64,000 nt of DNA, taken from positions 124,001 through 188,000 of the forward strand of contig NZ_RBAL01000013.1 of the NCBI RefSeq assembly GCF_003626535.1, read 5' to 3'. The translations under genes were made by a program, and so were the position numbers. A model generated the notes under the pieces. The model had not been told where the DNA came from. It searched no databases and worked only from the letters and a program-made list of their open reading frames with translations. The stretch is from Streptomyces hoynatensis. GTDB taxonomy: Bacteria > Actinomycetota > Actinomycetes > Streptomycetales > Streptomycetaceae. This document shows positions 1 through 8,256 of this stretch, in pieces. Every line of letters starts with the position of its first letter. Position 1 is the first letter of the stretch.

Positions 1-1
1 G

Positions 2-1249
2 CTGATCAACCGGGTGCCCGGCATCATCGAGGTGGTGCAGGCGGGCGGCGTGCAGATCGCCGCCGCGGCCTGCGTCGGCGGCGGCTCCGTGGTCTACGCG
101 GGCGTCACGGTGGCGCCCACCCGCCGCTACTACGAGGCGCTGTTCCCCGCCGGCATCCCCTACGACGAGATGAACCGCGTCTACTTCCCGCGGGTGCGGC
201 ACATGCTGTCCGCCTCGGCGATGCCCGAGGACATCTACCGGACCGACCCCTTCACCCACTCCCGCGCCTTCGACGAGCAGTGCGCGGCGGCCGGCTTCCC
301 CACCAAGCCCGTGGCCACCACGTTCAACTGGTCCAAGGTCAGGGGCGAGCTGGCCGGCCGGCTGCGCCCCTCCGCGGTCATCGGCGAGTCCTCCTTCGGC
401 AACAGCAACGGCGCCAAGAACGACCTGACGCAGAACTACCTGCCGGCCGCCATGGCCACCGGCAACGTCAGGATCAGCCCCCTCACCGAGGTGACCTCCA
501 TCGAGCGCGGGCCGCACGGCCGCGGCTACGCGGTCCGCGTGCGCCGGCTGGCCGCCGACGGCACCGTGCTCGGCACCAGGGAGCTGGTCTGCGAGATGCT
601 CTTCCTGGCCGCCGGCTCGGTGAACACCACCCGGCTGCTGGTCGCCGCCCGCGACTCCGGTGCCCTTCCCGACCTCAACGAGCACGTCGGGACCTGCTGG
701 GGAAGCAACGGCGACGCCTTCGTCTACCGCACCTTCGCCGGCCCCACGGGCCTCACGCAGGCCGCCCCCTGCGCCTCCACCGCCTTCCTCGAAGAGGGCT
801 TCGGGATGCCGATCCGGGTGGAGAACTGGTACTCCATGGCCTTCAACGGCACCCCCTACATGAACCAGCTGAGCGTCGCCGTCGACATGGACAACCGCGG
901 CACCTGGACCTACGACCGCGCCACCGGCAAGGTGGCGATGCGCGACTGGGGCCCGGAGAAGAACGCCCCCTCCGAGGCGGCGGCCAACGGCTTCGTCCAG
1001 CTGCTGATGGAGAAGGGCCTGGCAGGCCCCTCCCCGGTGCTCTCCCCGATGGGCGGCACCGCCCACCCGCTGGGCGGCTGCCCGATCGGCAAGGCGACCG
1101 ACCTGTACGGGCGCGTCAGCGGATATGACGGCCTGTACGCTGTGGACAGTTCGCTGGTCCCCGGGAACGCCGGTGGCGCCAACCCCTCGCTGCTCATCGC
1201 CGCGCTCGCCGAGCGCGCCATGGACGACATCGTCGCCGCCAAGGGCTGA
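2..1249 (+). CDS. GMC-family oxidoreductase, cholesterol-oxidase-like (5' truncated)
   Basis: The frame is open to the window edge, so the N-terminus with the FAD-binding Rossmann motif lies outside; about 415 residues remain. The visible part starts in a Gly-rich segment (VGGGSVVYAGV) typical of cholesterol-oxidase-like GMC proteins. It ends with the family's C-terminal block: HPLGGCPIGKATD carries the catalytic His region, and YAVDSSLVPGNAGGANPSL is the FAD-contacting tail. GMC enzymes oxidise alcohols with a bound FAD; a sterol-like or other polycyclic alcohol is a guess from the subfamily. An SDR follows 21 bases downstream on the same strand, so the two may form one operon with genes to the left. 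The family assignment is secure; the substrate is unknown. Confidence 0.88.
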   Translation: MINRVPGIIEVVQAGGVQIAAAACVGGGSVVYAGVTVAPTRRYYEALFPAGIPYDEMNRVYFPRVRHMLSASAMPEDIYRTDPFTHSRAFDEQCAAAGFPTKPVATTFNWSKVRGELAGRLRPSAVIGESSFGNSNGAKNDLTQNYLPAAMATGNVRISPLTEVTSIERGPHGRGYAVRVRRLAADGTVLGTRELVCEMLFLAAGSVNTTRLLVAARDSGALPDLNEHVGTCWGSNGDAFVYRTFAGPTGLTQAAPCASTAFLEEGFGMPIRVENWYSMAFNGTPYMNQLSVAVDMDNRGTWTYDRATGKVAMRDWGPEKNAPSEAAANGFVQLLMEKGLAGPSPVLSPMGGTAHPLGGCPIGKATDLYGRVSGYDGLYAVDSSLVPGNAGGANPSLLIAALAERAMDDIVAAKG

Positions 1250-1270
1250 CGGGCCCGGAAGGAGGCCGTG

Positions 1271-2152
1271 ATGGCCGACGCGCACGATCCCGCCGAGCCG
1301 GCCACCGCGAGCGCGGCACCCCCGAAGACGATCGTCCTCACCGGCGGCACCGCCGGCATAGGCCGGCAGGCCGTGCGGCAACTCGCCGCCCTCGGCCACC
1401 GGGTCATCCTGATCGGCCGGGACCGGGAGCGCGGGGAGCGGGTCGAGGCCGACCTGCGCCGCTCCGTCCCCGAGGCCGGTCACGCCCTGGTGCTCGGCGA
1501 CCTCGCCACCGCCAAGGGCATCGAGGAGATCTCCGGGCGCGTGGGCGAGCTGACCGACCGCGTCGACGTGCTGGTCAACTGCGCGGGCATGATGACCCCG
1601 AAGCTCCGGCTCAGCGAGGAGGGGTTCGAGCTCAACGTGGCGGTGAACCATCTCGCTCCCTTCTCGCTGACCAGCCGCCTGCTCCCGCTGTTGCGGAACG
1701 GCGCGGGGCGCGTGGTGAACGTCAACTCCGAGGTACACCGGAACGCGCACGGCATCGACGTGTCGGACCTGCGCGGCGAGGGGGGCTACGAGCCCTTCCG
1801 CGCCTATGGCAAATCTAAGCTGGCCAATCTGCTATTTTCCCTCGAACTGAGCAGCCGGTACCCGGAGCTGACCGTGCTCGCGCTGCACCCCGGCGTGGTC
1901 AGGACCAGCCTGGGCAGGTCGTTCCCCAAGGCCCAGGTGATGCTGTTCATGGCGATCGCCACCTCGGCCACCAAGGGGGCGCGGCCCGTGGTGCGGCTCG
2001 CGGTCGAGGAGGGGCTGCCGAGCGGCGGCTACTGGGACCGCTTCACGCCCTCCCAGCCCTCCGCCGCGGCCAGGGACGCCGCAGCCGCGGCCTGGCTGTG
2101 GCAGGTCACCGAGGAGCTGCGCGGCCCCTTCGAGGGCACCCGCGCCGCCTGA
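1271..2152 (+). CDS. Short-chain dehydrogenase/reductase (SDR)
   Basis: The 293-residue protein is a complete SDR: the nucleotide motif TGGTAGIG lies near residue 25, NCAG near 102, and the catalytic YGKSK near 180, where Tyr and Lys are separated by three residues. A GGAGG at about 1261-1265 sits five bases before ATG 1271. A GTG at 1268 is also in frame but too close to the RBS, so ATG is preferred. SDRs of this layout, similar to retinol or protochlorophyllide reductases, reduce or oxidise carbonyl/alcohol pairs with NAD(P)H. The gene follows the GMC oxidoreductase directly, suggesting they act on the same substrate in sequence. A strong terminator ends it. Confidence 0.9.
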   Translation: MADAHDPAEPATASAAPPKTIVLTGGTAGIGRQAVRQLAALGHRVILIGRDRERGERVEADLRRSVPEAGHALVLGDLATAKGIEEISGRVGELTDRVDVLVNCAGMMTPKLRLSEEGFELNVAVNHLAPFSLTSRLLPLLRNGAGRVVNVNSEVHRNAHGIDVSDLRGEGGYEPFRAYGKSKLANLLFSLELSSRYPELTVLALHPGVVRTSLGRSFPKAQVMLFMAIATSATKGARPVVRLAVEEGLPSGGYWDRFTPSQPSAAARDAAAAAWLWQVTEELRGPFEGTRAA

Positions 2153-2180
2153 CCGCCACGGCGACAACGACAACAACGAC

Positions 2181-2220
2181 GGGGCCCGGCCGGTCACTTC
2201 GACCGGCCGGGCCCCGTTTT
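2181..2220. terminator. Strong hairpin terminator between convergent genes
   Basis: A perfect 15-bp stem (2181-2195 pairing with 2201-2215) closes a 5-nt loop and is followed by GTTTT on the plus strand. It ends the GMC/SDR unit and also lies just beyond the 3' end of the opposing five-gene operon. Confidence 0.85.
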
Positions 2221-2352
2221 GACTGTTGTGGCTGTTGTGGCTGTTCCCGCTGTTCTCGCTGTTCCCGCCGTTCCGTTCCGCCGCGACATCCCCGTCCGCG
2301 GGGCTTCGCCGGGTCACCGCCGGGCGGCCCCCGGCGGTGACTTAACGACGGC

Positions 2353-3177
2353 TCAGTGGATGTTCGTGCCCGCCCGCATCCGCGGCAGGATCACCCACCG
2401 CATCAGCAGGAACGCGAAGCCGTGCGGCAGGTGCCGCCCGGAGAGCGCCTGGACCTTGGCCATGAAGCCCGGGATCGCCACCCGGCTGCCCCGGTCGGCC
2501 TCCCGCAGCGCCACCTCGGCCACCGTCTCCGGCGTCTGCCAGGCGAACCAGCGGCGCTCCTCCAGGTCGGCCGCGCCGCCGACGGTCATGAACTCCGTCT
2601 TCACCGGCCCCGGCGCGAGCAGGGTGCAGGTCACGCCGGTGCCCCGCAGCTCGCCGCTGAGCGCCTCGGCGAAGGTGTTGGCGAAGGCCTTCGTCGCGGA
2701 GTACGTGGCCGCGGTGGGCACCGGCTGGAGCCCGGCCGTGGAGCCCGTGATGACGAGGGAGCCGGCGCGCTTGGCCAGCATCCCGGGCAGCACGGTGAGC
2801 ACCAGCTGGTGCAGGGCCACGGCGTTGAGCTCCACCTCGGCCGCCTCCCGGGCCGGGTCGCACTCCGCGAGCGAACCACAGGTCGTGAACCCGGCGTTGC
2901 TGCACAGCACCGAGACGTCCAGCGTCTCCAGCTCCCGGCACAGCTCCGCGCGTTCCGCCCGGTCCGCGAGGTCGCAGGCGCGCACCGCGACCTCGGTGCC
3001 GTGCTCGGTCCGCAGCCGCTCGGCCAGCTCCTCAAGCCGGTCCTTGCGCCTGGCCACCAGCCACAGCCGGTAGCCGCGCCGCGCCAGGCCGGCGGCCAGC
3101 GCCGCCCCGATTCCCGAGGAGGCGCCGGTCACCACGGCCCAGCCGGGGCCGCCCGTCAGGCGGGAGCGCCGGCTCAT
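2353..3177 (-). CDS. SDR family oxidoreductase, last gene of five-gene operon
   Basis: A 274-residue classical SDR with TGASSGIG near residue 18, a SNAG variant of the NNAG motif, and YSATK as the catalytic Tyr/Lys pair. The length and the conserved stretch around YSATKAF fit the DltE/YqjQ-like group of SDRs with broad carbonyl substrates. Its ATG shares four bases with the stop of the upstream FAD enzyme (ATGA at 3174-3177), so translation is coupled. It is the last gene of the operon that starts at 8104. The cofactor is NAD(P)H by family; the substrate is unknown. Confidence 0.9.
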   Translation of the reverse strand: MSRRSRLTGGPGWAVVTGASSGIGAALAAGLARRGYRLWLVARRKDRLEELAERLRTEHGTEVAVRACDLADRAERAELCRELETLDVSVLCSNAGFTTCGSLAECDPAREAAEVELNAVALHQLVLTVLPGMLAKRAGSLVITGSTAGLQPVPTAATYSATKAFANTFAEALSGELRGTGVTCTLLAPGPVKTEFMTVGGAADLEERRWFAWQTPETVAEVALREADRGSRVAIPGFMAKVQALSGRHLPHGFAFLLMRWVILPRMRAGTNIH

Positions 3178-4535
3178 GCGCGCACCGGGCTGGTGCCCGT
3201 GAGGTAGTGGGACAGCTTGGCGCCTGCCTCGTTGCCGGAGCGGGCGCAGGCCTCAAGCGACACGCCCCACAGGTAGTCGCCGGAGAGCTCAAGGCCGGGC
3301 ACGGAGGCCACGGCCGCCCGCACCTCGGTGAGGAACTCGCTGTGGAAGGGCGAGTAGGCGCAGTACGCGGCGTCCCAGGCGCGGCTGACGGAGTTGACCC
3401 GCTTGGCGCGGCTCGCGCTGAGGTAGCGGGTGAGCCGCTCCTCCGCCTCGCCGACCCACTCCTCCAGCTGCTCCGGCGCGGTGGTCAGCGACTGGCCGTC
3501 CTTGCCGGTGCGGCCGTTGCGGCCGCTGAAGGTGTACCTGACGATGTGCCGGTCCTCCATGCCGTACGAGCCGGCGTTGCTGCACGGGCCGCCGTCGTGC
3601 ATGGCCAGGGCCCGCACCTCGGGCGTGAACACCGGCCGGTCGTACTCCACGACCACGACGCTGGAGGGGAAGTACCTGGCGTCCTTCAGCCGCTTGCCGA
3701 GGCCGGGCAGCTCGGAGGCGACGATCTCGGCGGTGGCGTAGGCCGGGGTGGCGATCACGACGCCGTCGTAGGACTCCTCCTCGGCCGGGCCGCCCTTCTC
3801 GGAGAGCTTGAGGCCGGTGACCCTGCCGCCGCTGATGACCAGCCCCTCCGCCTTGGTGTGCAGGCGGGCGTTGACGCGGTTGGCCATCGCGTCCAGGGCG
3901 GGCTGGATGCTGTGGGTCAGCTGGTCGTAGGTGTCGAGCAGCAGCGCCAGGTTGGTGTTGAAGTTGCCGAGGTAGACCTCGTCGGGCTCGGCGCCGTTCA
4001 TCCGGACCGTCATCGGCCGCAGCAGGGTGTTGGTGAGGGTGCGGCCGAACCAGGCGCTCAGCGGCTGGTGGTCGCGGCGGCTGCCGAGCTTGCTGAAGTA
4101 CGTGGAGCCGAGGAACTTGTTGGACTCCTCAAGCCGGATGTGGGCGACCAGGTTGAGCAGCTTCGCAAGGTCGCGGGGGGCGCCCATGCGGCGGATGTTG
4201 TTGATGGAGCGGTTGCGCTTGGTGCTGTCCAGGGTCAGCACCTCGCCTTCCTTCATCATGGAGGCGTTGATGCCGAAGGGCTGCCACTCGTAGGAGCCGA
4301 GGGCGCCGAGGAAGCCGCGGAAGGCGTCGTACTTGTGGCCGATGTTCTTGCCGCCGAGCATGACCGGCCGGTCGCCCAGGTGGGCCGCGCCCATGCGGCC
4401 ACCGAGCACGTCGCCGCTCTCGATCAGGTCGACCTCGAAGCCGGCGCGCTCCAGGCGCAGAGCCGCGGTGAGGCCGGAGATTCCGCTGCCCACCACCGCG
4501 ACCCGGCGGCCCTCGCTGTCGATGTGTCCTAGCAC
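3174..4535 (-). CDS. FAD-dependent oxidoreductase of the PPO/phytoene desaturase type
   Basis: About 453 residues. The N-terminus has the dinucleotide-binding motif VVGSGISGLTAALRLERAG followed by the GG motif (DVLGGRMG), as in protoporphyrinogen oxidases, phytoene desaturases and amine oxidases. An open frame extends further upstream, but GTG 4535 is the likely start: it lies two bases after the stop of the crotonase gene, with a GGAGGGGG ribosome site at 4541-4550. Members of this superfamily desaturate or oxidise C-C or C-N bonds with FAD. It is not an obvious HemG, because the region lacks other haem genes. It probably acts with the second flavin oxidase encoded two genes upstream. Confidence 0.85.
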   Translation of the reverse strand: MLGHIDSEGRRVAVVGSGISGLTAALRLERAGFEVDLIESGDVLGGRMGAAHLGDRPVMLGGKNIGHKYDAFRGFLGALGSYEWQPFGINASMMKEGEVLTLDSTKRNRSINNIRRMGAPRDLAKLLNLVAHIRLEESNKFLGSTYFSKLGSRRDHQPLSAWFGRTLTNTLLRPMTVRMNGAEPDEVYLGNFNTNLALLLDTYDQLTHSIQPALDAMANRVNARLHTKAEGLVISGGRVTGLKLSEKGGPAEEESYDGVVIATPAYATAEIVASELPGLGKRLKDARYFPSSVVVVEYDRPVFTPEVRALAMHDGGPCSNAGSYGMEDRHIVRYTFSGRNGRTGKDGQSLTTAPEQLEEWVGEAEERLTRYLSASRAKRVNSVSRAWDAAYCAYSPFHSEFLTEVRAAVASVPGLELSGDYLWGVSLEACARSGNEAGAKLSHYLTGTSPVRA

Positions 4536-4537
4536 GG

Positions 4538-5533
4538 TCAGTCCCCCTCCGGGAGTTGCGAAGAACGCGAAGAGCCGATGAAGCCAGTTGAGTTCGCCGC
4601 GTGGCTCCCTTGCCACTCCGGCAGGCGCTTGCTGAGGAATGCGGCCGGATCCAGGCCGCTGCCCGGCTGTTCCTTGAGGAACGCCAGGTAGGCGCGGAGC
4701 GCGTCGAGGGTGGCTCGGCGGCTGGCCAGGCCCATGAACCGGTTGCGCTCCATCGCCAGGCCGCGCCCGGTCCTGCCGAAACCGCCCTGGTAGACGGCCT
4801 GCTTGACGAAGCGGACCGCGCCGGGCGAGCGCCTGGCGAGCCGCGCCGCGGTCTCCAGGGCCTCGGCGACCACGTCGTCCCGCTCGACCAGGCGCTGCGC
4901 GAGGCCGGCCTGGTGGGCCTGCGCCGGGGTGAACAGGCGGCCTTCGAGCAGGGCGGCCACGGTGTCGCCCGCGCCGAGCAGGTGGGTGAGCAGCTGGCTG
5001 CCGCCCCCGCCCGGGATCAGATCGAGGGTGATCTCCAGCAGGCCGACGTAGAAGGGGCCGTCGCCGATGATCCGCACGTCGCAGGCGAGGGCGAGTTCGA
5101 AGCCGCCGCCGTAGGAGTGGCCGTCGATGGCGGCCACGAAGGTGGCGTCGCTGTCGCGCATCCTGCGGACCGCGTCGTGGAAGCGGAGCAGCGCCCGCAG
5201 CCCGGCGGTGGGCCCGCGGTCGAGCAGCCGCCCCATGCCGGGGATGCGGCCGAGGCCGGCCACGGCGCGCAGCGGGATCGCGGCGGCCCGCGGCGAGAGC
5301 TGCACGCCGCCGCGCTCGGCGCCGGCGATCAGCTCCTCGATGTCGAAGTGGTTGATGAAGATCCCCGGCTGGGTGCCGCTGAGCACCACGGCCCGCAGGC
5401 TGCGGTCCGCCTCGACGCGGTCGAGGACGCGGTGGTACTCCACCAGCACCCGGTCGTTGAGGAAGTTGAAGGGCTCGTTGTCGAACCTGACGATGAGGAC
5501 GGCGCCCTGCCGCTCGGTGGAGATGAGGCTCAT
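4538..5533 (-). CDS. Enoyl-CoA hydratase/isomerase (crotonase) family protein
   Basis: A 331-residue crotonase-fold protein starting at ATG 5533, which overlaps the upstream stop by four bases. It shows the oxyanion-hole region GHSYGGGFELALACDVRI and the LEITLDLIPGGGG block, where the Glu matches the first catalytic Glu of enoyl-CoA hydratases. The second catalytic Glu appears to be replaced in the GDTVAALLEG segment, which is common in crotonases doing isomerisation or other chemistry; this is an alignment by eye. The C-terminus is longer than usual and ends in a Ser/Asn-rich tail. Presence of a CoA-thioester enzyme among oxidases suggests an acyl-CoA or ring-cleavage step. Confidence 0.87.
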   Translation of the reverse strand: MSLISTERQGAVLIVRFDNEPFNFLNDRVLVEYHRVLDRVEADRSLRAVVLSGTQPGIFINHFDIEELIAGAERGGVQLSPRAAAIPLRAVAGLGRIPGMGRLLDRGPTAGLRALLRFHDAVRRMRDSDATFVAAIDGHSYGGGFELALACDVRIIGDGPFYVGLLEITLDLIPGGGGSQLLTHLLGAGDTVAALLEGRLFTPAQAHQAGLAQRLVERDDVVAEALETAARLARRSPGAVRFVKQAVYQGGFGRTGRGLAMERNRFMGLASRRATLDALRAYLAFLKEQPGSGLDPAAFLSKRLPEWQGSHAANSTGFIGSSRSSQLPEGD

Positions 5534-7065
5534 CGGCGCGCCTCCCCCGCGGCCTCGGGCTCCCGGGAGCCGTCTGCTTCCTCGGCGTCTTCCTTGGCGT
5601 CCGCGGCCTTTCCGGCGTCTGCCGCCCGCTTGGCCGCGGGTTCCGGGTCGGCGTTGGCCAGGGCGGACAGCACCTCGCCCGCGGCCCGCTCGCCCGAGGC
5701 CACGGCGCCCTCCATGCCGCCGTAGTCCTTCAGCACGGTCTCCGAGCCGGCCCAGTGCACCGGGCCGATCGGGTCGCGCAGGGTGCGCAGCGGGCCGCAC
5801 ACCACGCCGGGCCCCGGCACGGCCATGAACCCGCCGCGGGTCCAGGGGTCCTCGGTCCAGTTCTTCTCGTGGTAGGTCGTGGGCTTGGCCGCCTCGGGGC
5901 CGAAGAGCCGCCCGAGGGTGCCGAGGACGGCCTCGCGGCGCTCCTTCTCCGGGAGCCTGGCCAGCTCGTCGGAGCGCCGCCCCGGGACGAAGGCCACCAG
6001 CATGCCGGGGCCGCCGTTGCCCGGCTGGGAGTTGTCGAAGGTCGCGGTGACCGGCCCCTCGGTCGTCAGGCCCTGGCCGCTGAGCCCGTTCAGGCGCCAG
6101 AACGGCCGCTCGTAGCCGACGGAGATCTTGGTGGCCCGGCCCATCGGCAGGCTCTCCAGGGCGAGTTCGCGTTCCCGCGGCAGGCGGGGGGTGAACTCGA
6201 TCTCGGCCGCAAGCTGCGGCGGGACGGCGATGACGACGCGCCGGGCGCGGACCGTGCCGCCGGCGGTGTGCACCTCCACGCCTGAGGCGTGCCGGGTGAC
6301 GCCGGTGACCGGGCAGTTCAGCACGACCCGCTCGCCCAGCGCCGCGGCGAGCGCGGGGGCGATCCGGCCGGCGCCGCCGACGATGCGGTCCTGGAGCTTG
6401 GTGGTCATCAGGTCGGTGAAGCCGCCGGTGCTGCCGATGTTGAACAGCGCCTGGAGCAGGTTGACCCGTCCCGGGTCGGTGGCCCAGACGCTGTTGACCG
6501 CGAGTTCGAGCAGCGCCCTGGCCTCCTTGGTGCGCAGGGTGCGGCTCATCCAGTCGCCGAAGGTCCGCTGGTCGAGTTCGGCCGCCCGGGGCGCCCGCCA
6601 GGGGGCGTTGACCGGGACGGAACGCACCAGCCGGTCCAGGCGCAGCAGGCCGATGCCCGCGTCCACCATGGCCAGCGGGCGCAGCGGCGGCAGGGTGCCG
6701 CGCTGGTGGCGGATGCTCCCGCCGAGCTCCACCACGCCCTTGCCCTCGGTGTAGGTGCGGAACAGGCCGTCGCCGAGGGTCCTGGCGAGTTCGCCCATCC
6801 GCTCGTTGCCCTTGGCCAGCCACTGCCCGCCGTGCTCGACGACGGCGCCGTCGCCGAGGGGTTCGTTCAGGGTCCGGCCGCCCACCCGGTCGCGGGCCTC
6901 CAGCACCAGCGGCTCGACGCCGCCGCGCAGCAGGTGGGTGGCGGCGGTCAGGCCGGCGAGGCCGGCGCCCACGACGACGACGTCGGCCTCGGCCGGGTGC
7001 GTCGGCGGGGCGGCCTGGTCCGCCGCGGAAGTGTCCTTGGTTGCCTTGGGTTTCCTGGTCGGCAT
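5530..7065 (-). CDS. Flavin monoamine oxidase family protein
   Basis: A 511-residue FAD enzyme. Residues about 28-60 hold VVVVGAGLAGLTAATHLL and the Arg-rich GG motif DRVGGRTLNEP. The C-terminal FAD block is VHWAGSETVLKDYGGMEGA, matching bacterial monoamine/putrescine oxidases. Residues about 480-511 are a charged Ala/Glu/Lys tail. It is the second gene of the operon, starting four bases after the SDR stop, and its stop overlaps the crotonase start. The family oxidises amines or, in related clades, cyclic alkenes and carotenoid-like substrates. The actual substrate cannot be read from the sequence. Confidence 0.88.
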   Translation of the reverse strand: MPTRKPKATKDTSAADQAAPPTHPAEADVVVVGAGLAGLTAATHLLRGGVEPLVLEARDRVGGRTLNEPLGDGAVVEHGGQWLAKGNERMGELARTLGDGLFRTYTEGKGVVELGGSIRHQRGTLPPLRPLAMVDAGIGLLRLDRLVRSVPVNAPWRAPRAAELDQRTFGDWMSRTLRTKEARALLELAVNSVWATDPGRVNLLQALFNIGSTGGFTDLMTTKLQDRIVGGAGRIAPALAAALGERVVLNCPVTGVTRHASGVEVHTAGGTVRARRVVIAVPPQLAAEIEFTPRLPRERELALESLPMGRATKISVGYERPFWRLNGLSGQGLTTEGPVTATFDNSQPGNGGPGMLVAFVPGRRSDELARLPEKERREAVLGTLGRLFGPEAAKPTTYHEKNWTEDPWTRGGFMAVPGPGVVCGPLRTLRDPIGPVHWAGSETVLKDYGGMEGAVASGERAAGEVLSALANADPEPAAKRAADAGKAADAKEDAEEADGSREPEAAGEARR

Positions 7066-7069
7066 GGCA

Positions 7070-8104
7070 TCACGCTCGGTGGGTGTCGTTGGCGAAGGCG
7101 AAACGGACGCCGGTGGCCTCCTCGGAGACCTCCCACAGCCGGGCCGCCAGTTCGGTGTCCTGGGCGCGCTTGGCGGGACGGGCGATGCCGGGCGAGCCGC
7201 GGTAGCCGCCGAGGCTGCGGGGCCCGACGAAGGTGCCGCCCGGCAGCCCGGGCAGGGTGGCGGCGCACAGGATCGACCTGGCCCCCGACCGCACGGGCGC
7301 CGCGAAGAGCAGGTTCGAGCTCCGCATGACGACCCGCATGAGGGGGCCGTAGCCGTTGGGCTGGAGGTTGGTGGAGACCCAGCCCGGGTGGGCGGGGAGG
7401 CTGCGCGCCGGGGAGCCGACGGCGGCGAGGCGGCGGTGCAGCTCGGCGGCGAAGAGCAGGTTGGCCAGCTTCGACTGGGAGTAGGCGCCGTTGCGCGAGT
7501 AGCGCTTCTCGCCGCGCAGGTTGCCGAAGTCGATCGAGCCGAAGGCGTGGAAGGTGCTGGTCACCGTGACGACGCGGGCCTCGGGCGCGGCTTCGAGCAC
7601 CGGCAGCAGCAGGCCGGTGAGCGCGAAGTGGCCGAGGTGGTTGACGCCGAACTGGGTCTCGAAGCCGTCGGCCGTGGTGCCGCGCGGCACCGCCATGATG
7701 CCGGCGTTGTTGACCAGCGTGTCGAGCCGGTCGTGGGCGGCGGCGAACTCGGCGGCGAACTCGCGTACCGCGCTCAGGTCGGCCAGGTCGAGCCGCCGCA
7801 CCTCGAGGTCGGCGCCGGCGGCCCGGGCGCGGATGGAGTCGGCAGCGGCCTCGCCCTTGGCGGTGTCGCGGCAGGCGAGGACCACCCGGGCTCCCGCTCT
7901 GGCGAGTTCGCCTGCGACGACGAGGCCGAGTCCGCTGTTGGCCCCGGTGACCAGGGCGAGACGCCCGGTCTGGTCGGGTATGTCGCCGAATCCCCACGCG
8001 TTCGGAATGGCGGCTTCGGCGGGCGCCGGGGGCGAGGTGGCGTTCCCGGCGCTGTTCCCTGCATCTTTCCCAGCGGCGTTCCCAGCGGTGTTCCCTGCTG
8101 GCAA
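7070..8104 (-). CDS. SDR, retinol/protochlorophyllide reductase-like, first gene of operon
   Basis: A 344-residue SDR with TGANSGLG near residue 57, NNAG near 130 and YSQSKLAN as the active-site Tyr/Lys. The start is a TTG at 8104 supported by GGGAGG six bases upstream. The first 30 residues are an unusual low-complexity run rich in AGN repeats before the catalytic domain. It heads the operon SDR - amine oxidase - crotonase - FAD enzyme - SDR, in which gaps are four bases or less. The pairing of two SDRs and two flavoenzymes in one transcript points to a multi-step oxidation or reduction pathway. Confidence 0.88.
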   Translation of the reverse strand: MPAGNTAGNAAGKDAGNSAGNATSPPAPAEAAIPNAWGFGDIPDQTGRLALVTGANSGLGLVVAGELARAGARVVLACRDTAKGEAAADSIRARAAGADLEVRRLDLADLSAVREFAAEFAAAHDRLDTLVNNAGIMAVPRGTTADGFETQFGVNHLGHFALTGLLLPVLEAAPEARVVTVTSTFHAFGSIDFGNLRGEKRYSRNGAYSQSKLANLLFAAELHRRLAAVGSPARSLPAHPGWVSTNLQPNGYGPLMRVVMRSSNLLFAAPVRSGARSILCAATLPGLPGGTFVGPRSLGGYRGSPGIARPAKRAQDTELAARLWEVSEEATGVRFAFANDTHRA

Positions 8105-8256
8105 GGTGGGCCTCCCGTCCTCCGGCGCCCTGGGGCCGGAGAAGGATCGGAGAAGTGGGCGGACGTGTGACGGAGTCGGGACCAGTGAAACCCGCCGGGC
8201 GCGGGGCGAATCACTAGAAAGTCCGGCTCCGTGACCCGCCCCTTCGGCCCGCCGGG
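8105..8256. promoter_or_regulatory. Gap between PaoABC-like operon and five-gene operon
   Basis: This 152-base gap should hold the promoter of the five-gene operon. An imperfect inverted repeat lies inside it: a GTGACGGAGTCGG-like arm near 8165-8180 and a CCGGCTCCGTGAC arm near 8222-8234, matching at about 11 of 13 positions. I see no clean -35/-10 pair. The palindrome could be an operator or a terminator for the Mo-enzyme operon that ends at 8257. Confidence 0.4.

Noticed and set aside
4538-6823. A 761-codon fusion of an oxidase-like part with the crotonase
   Set aside because: The N-terminal half is an out-of-phase shadow of the amine oxidase gene. The crotonase has its own ATG at 5533 overlapping the oxidase stop.
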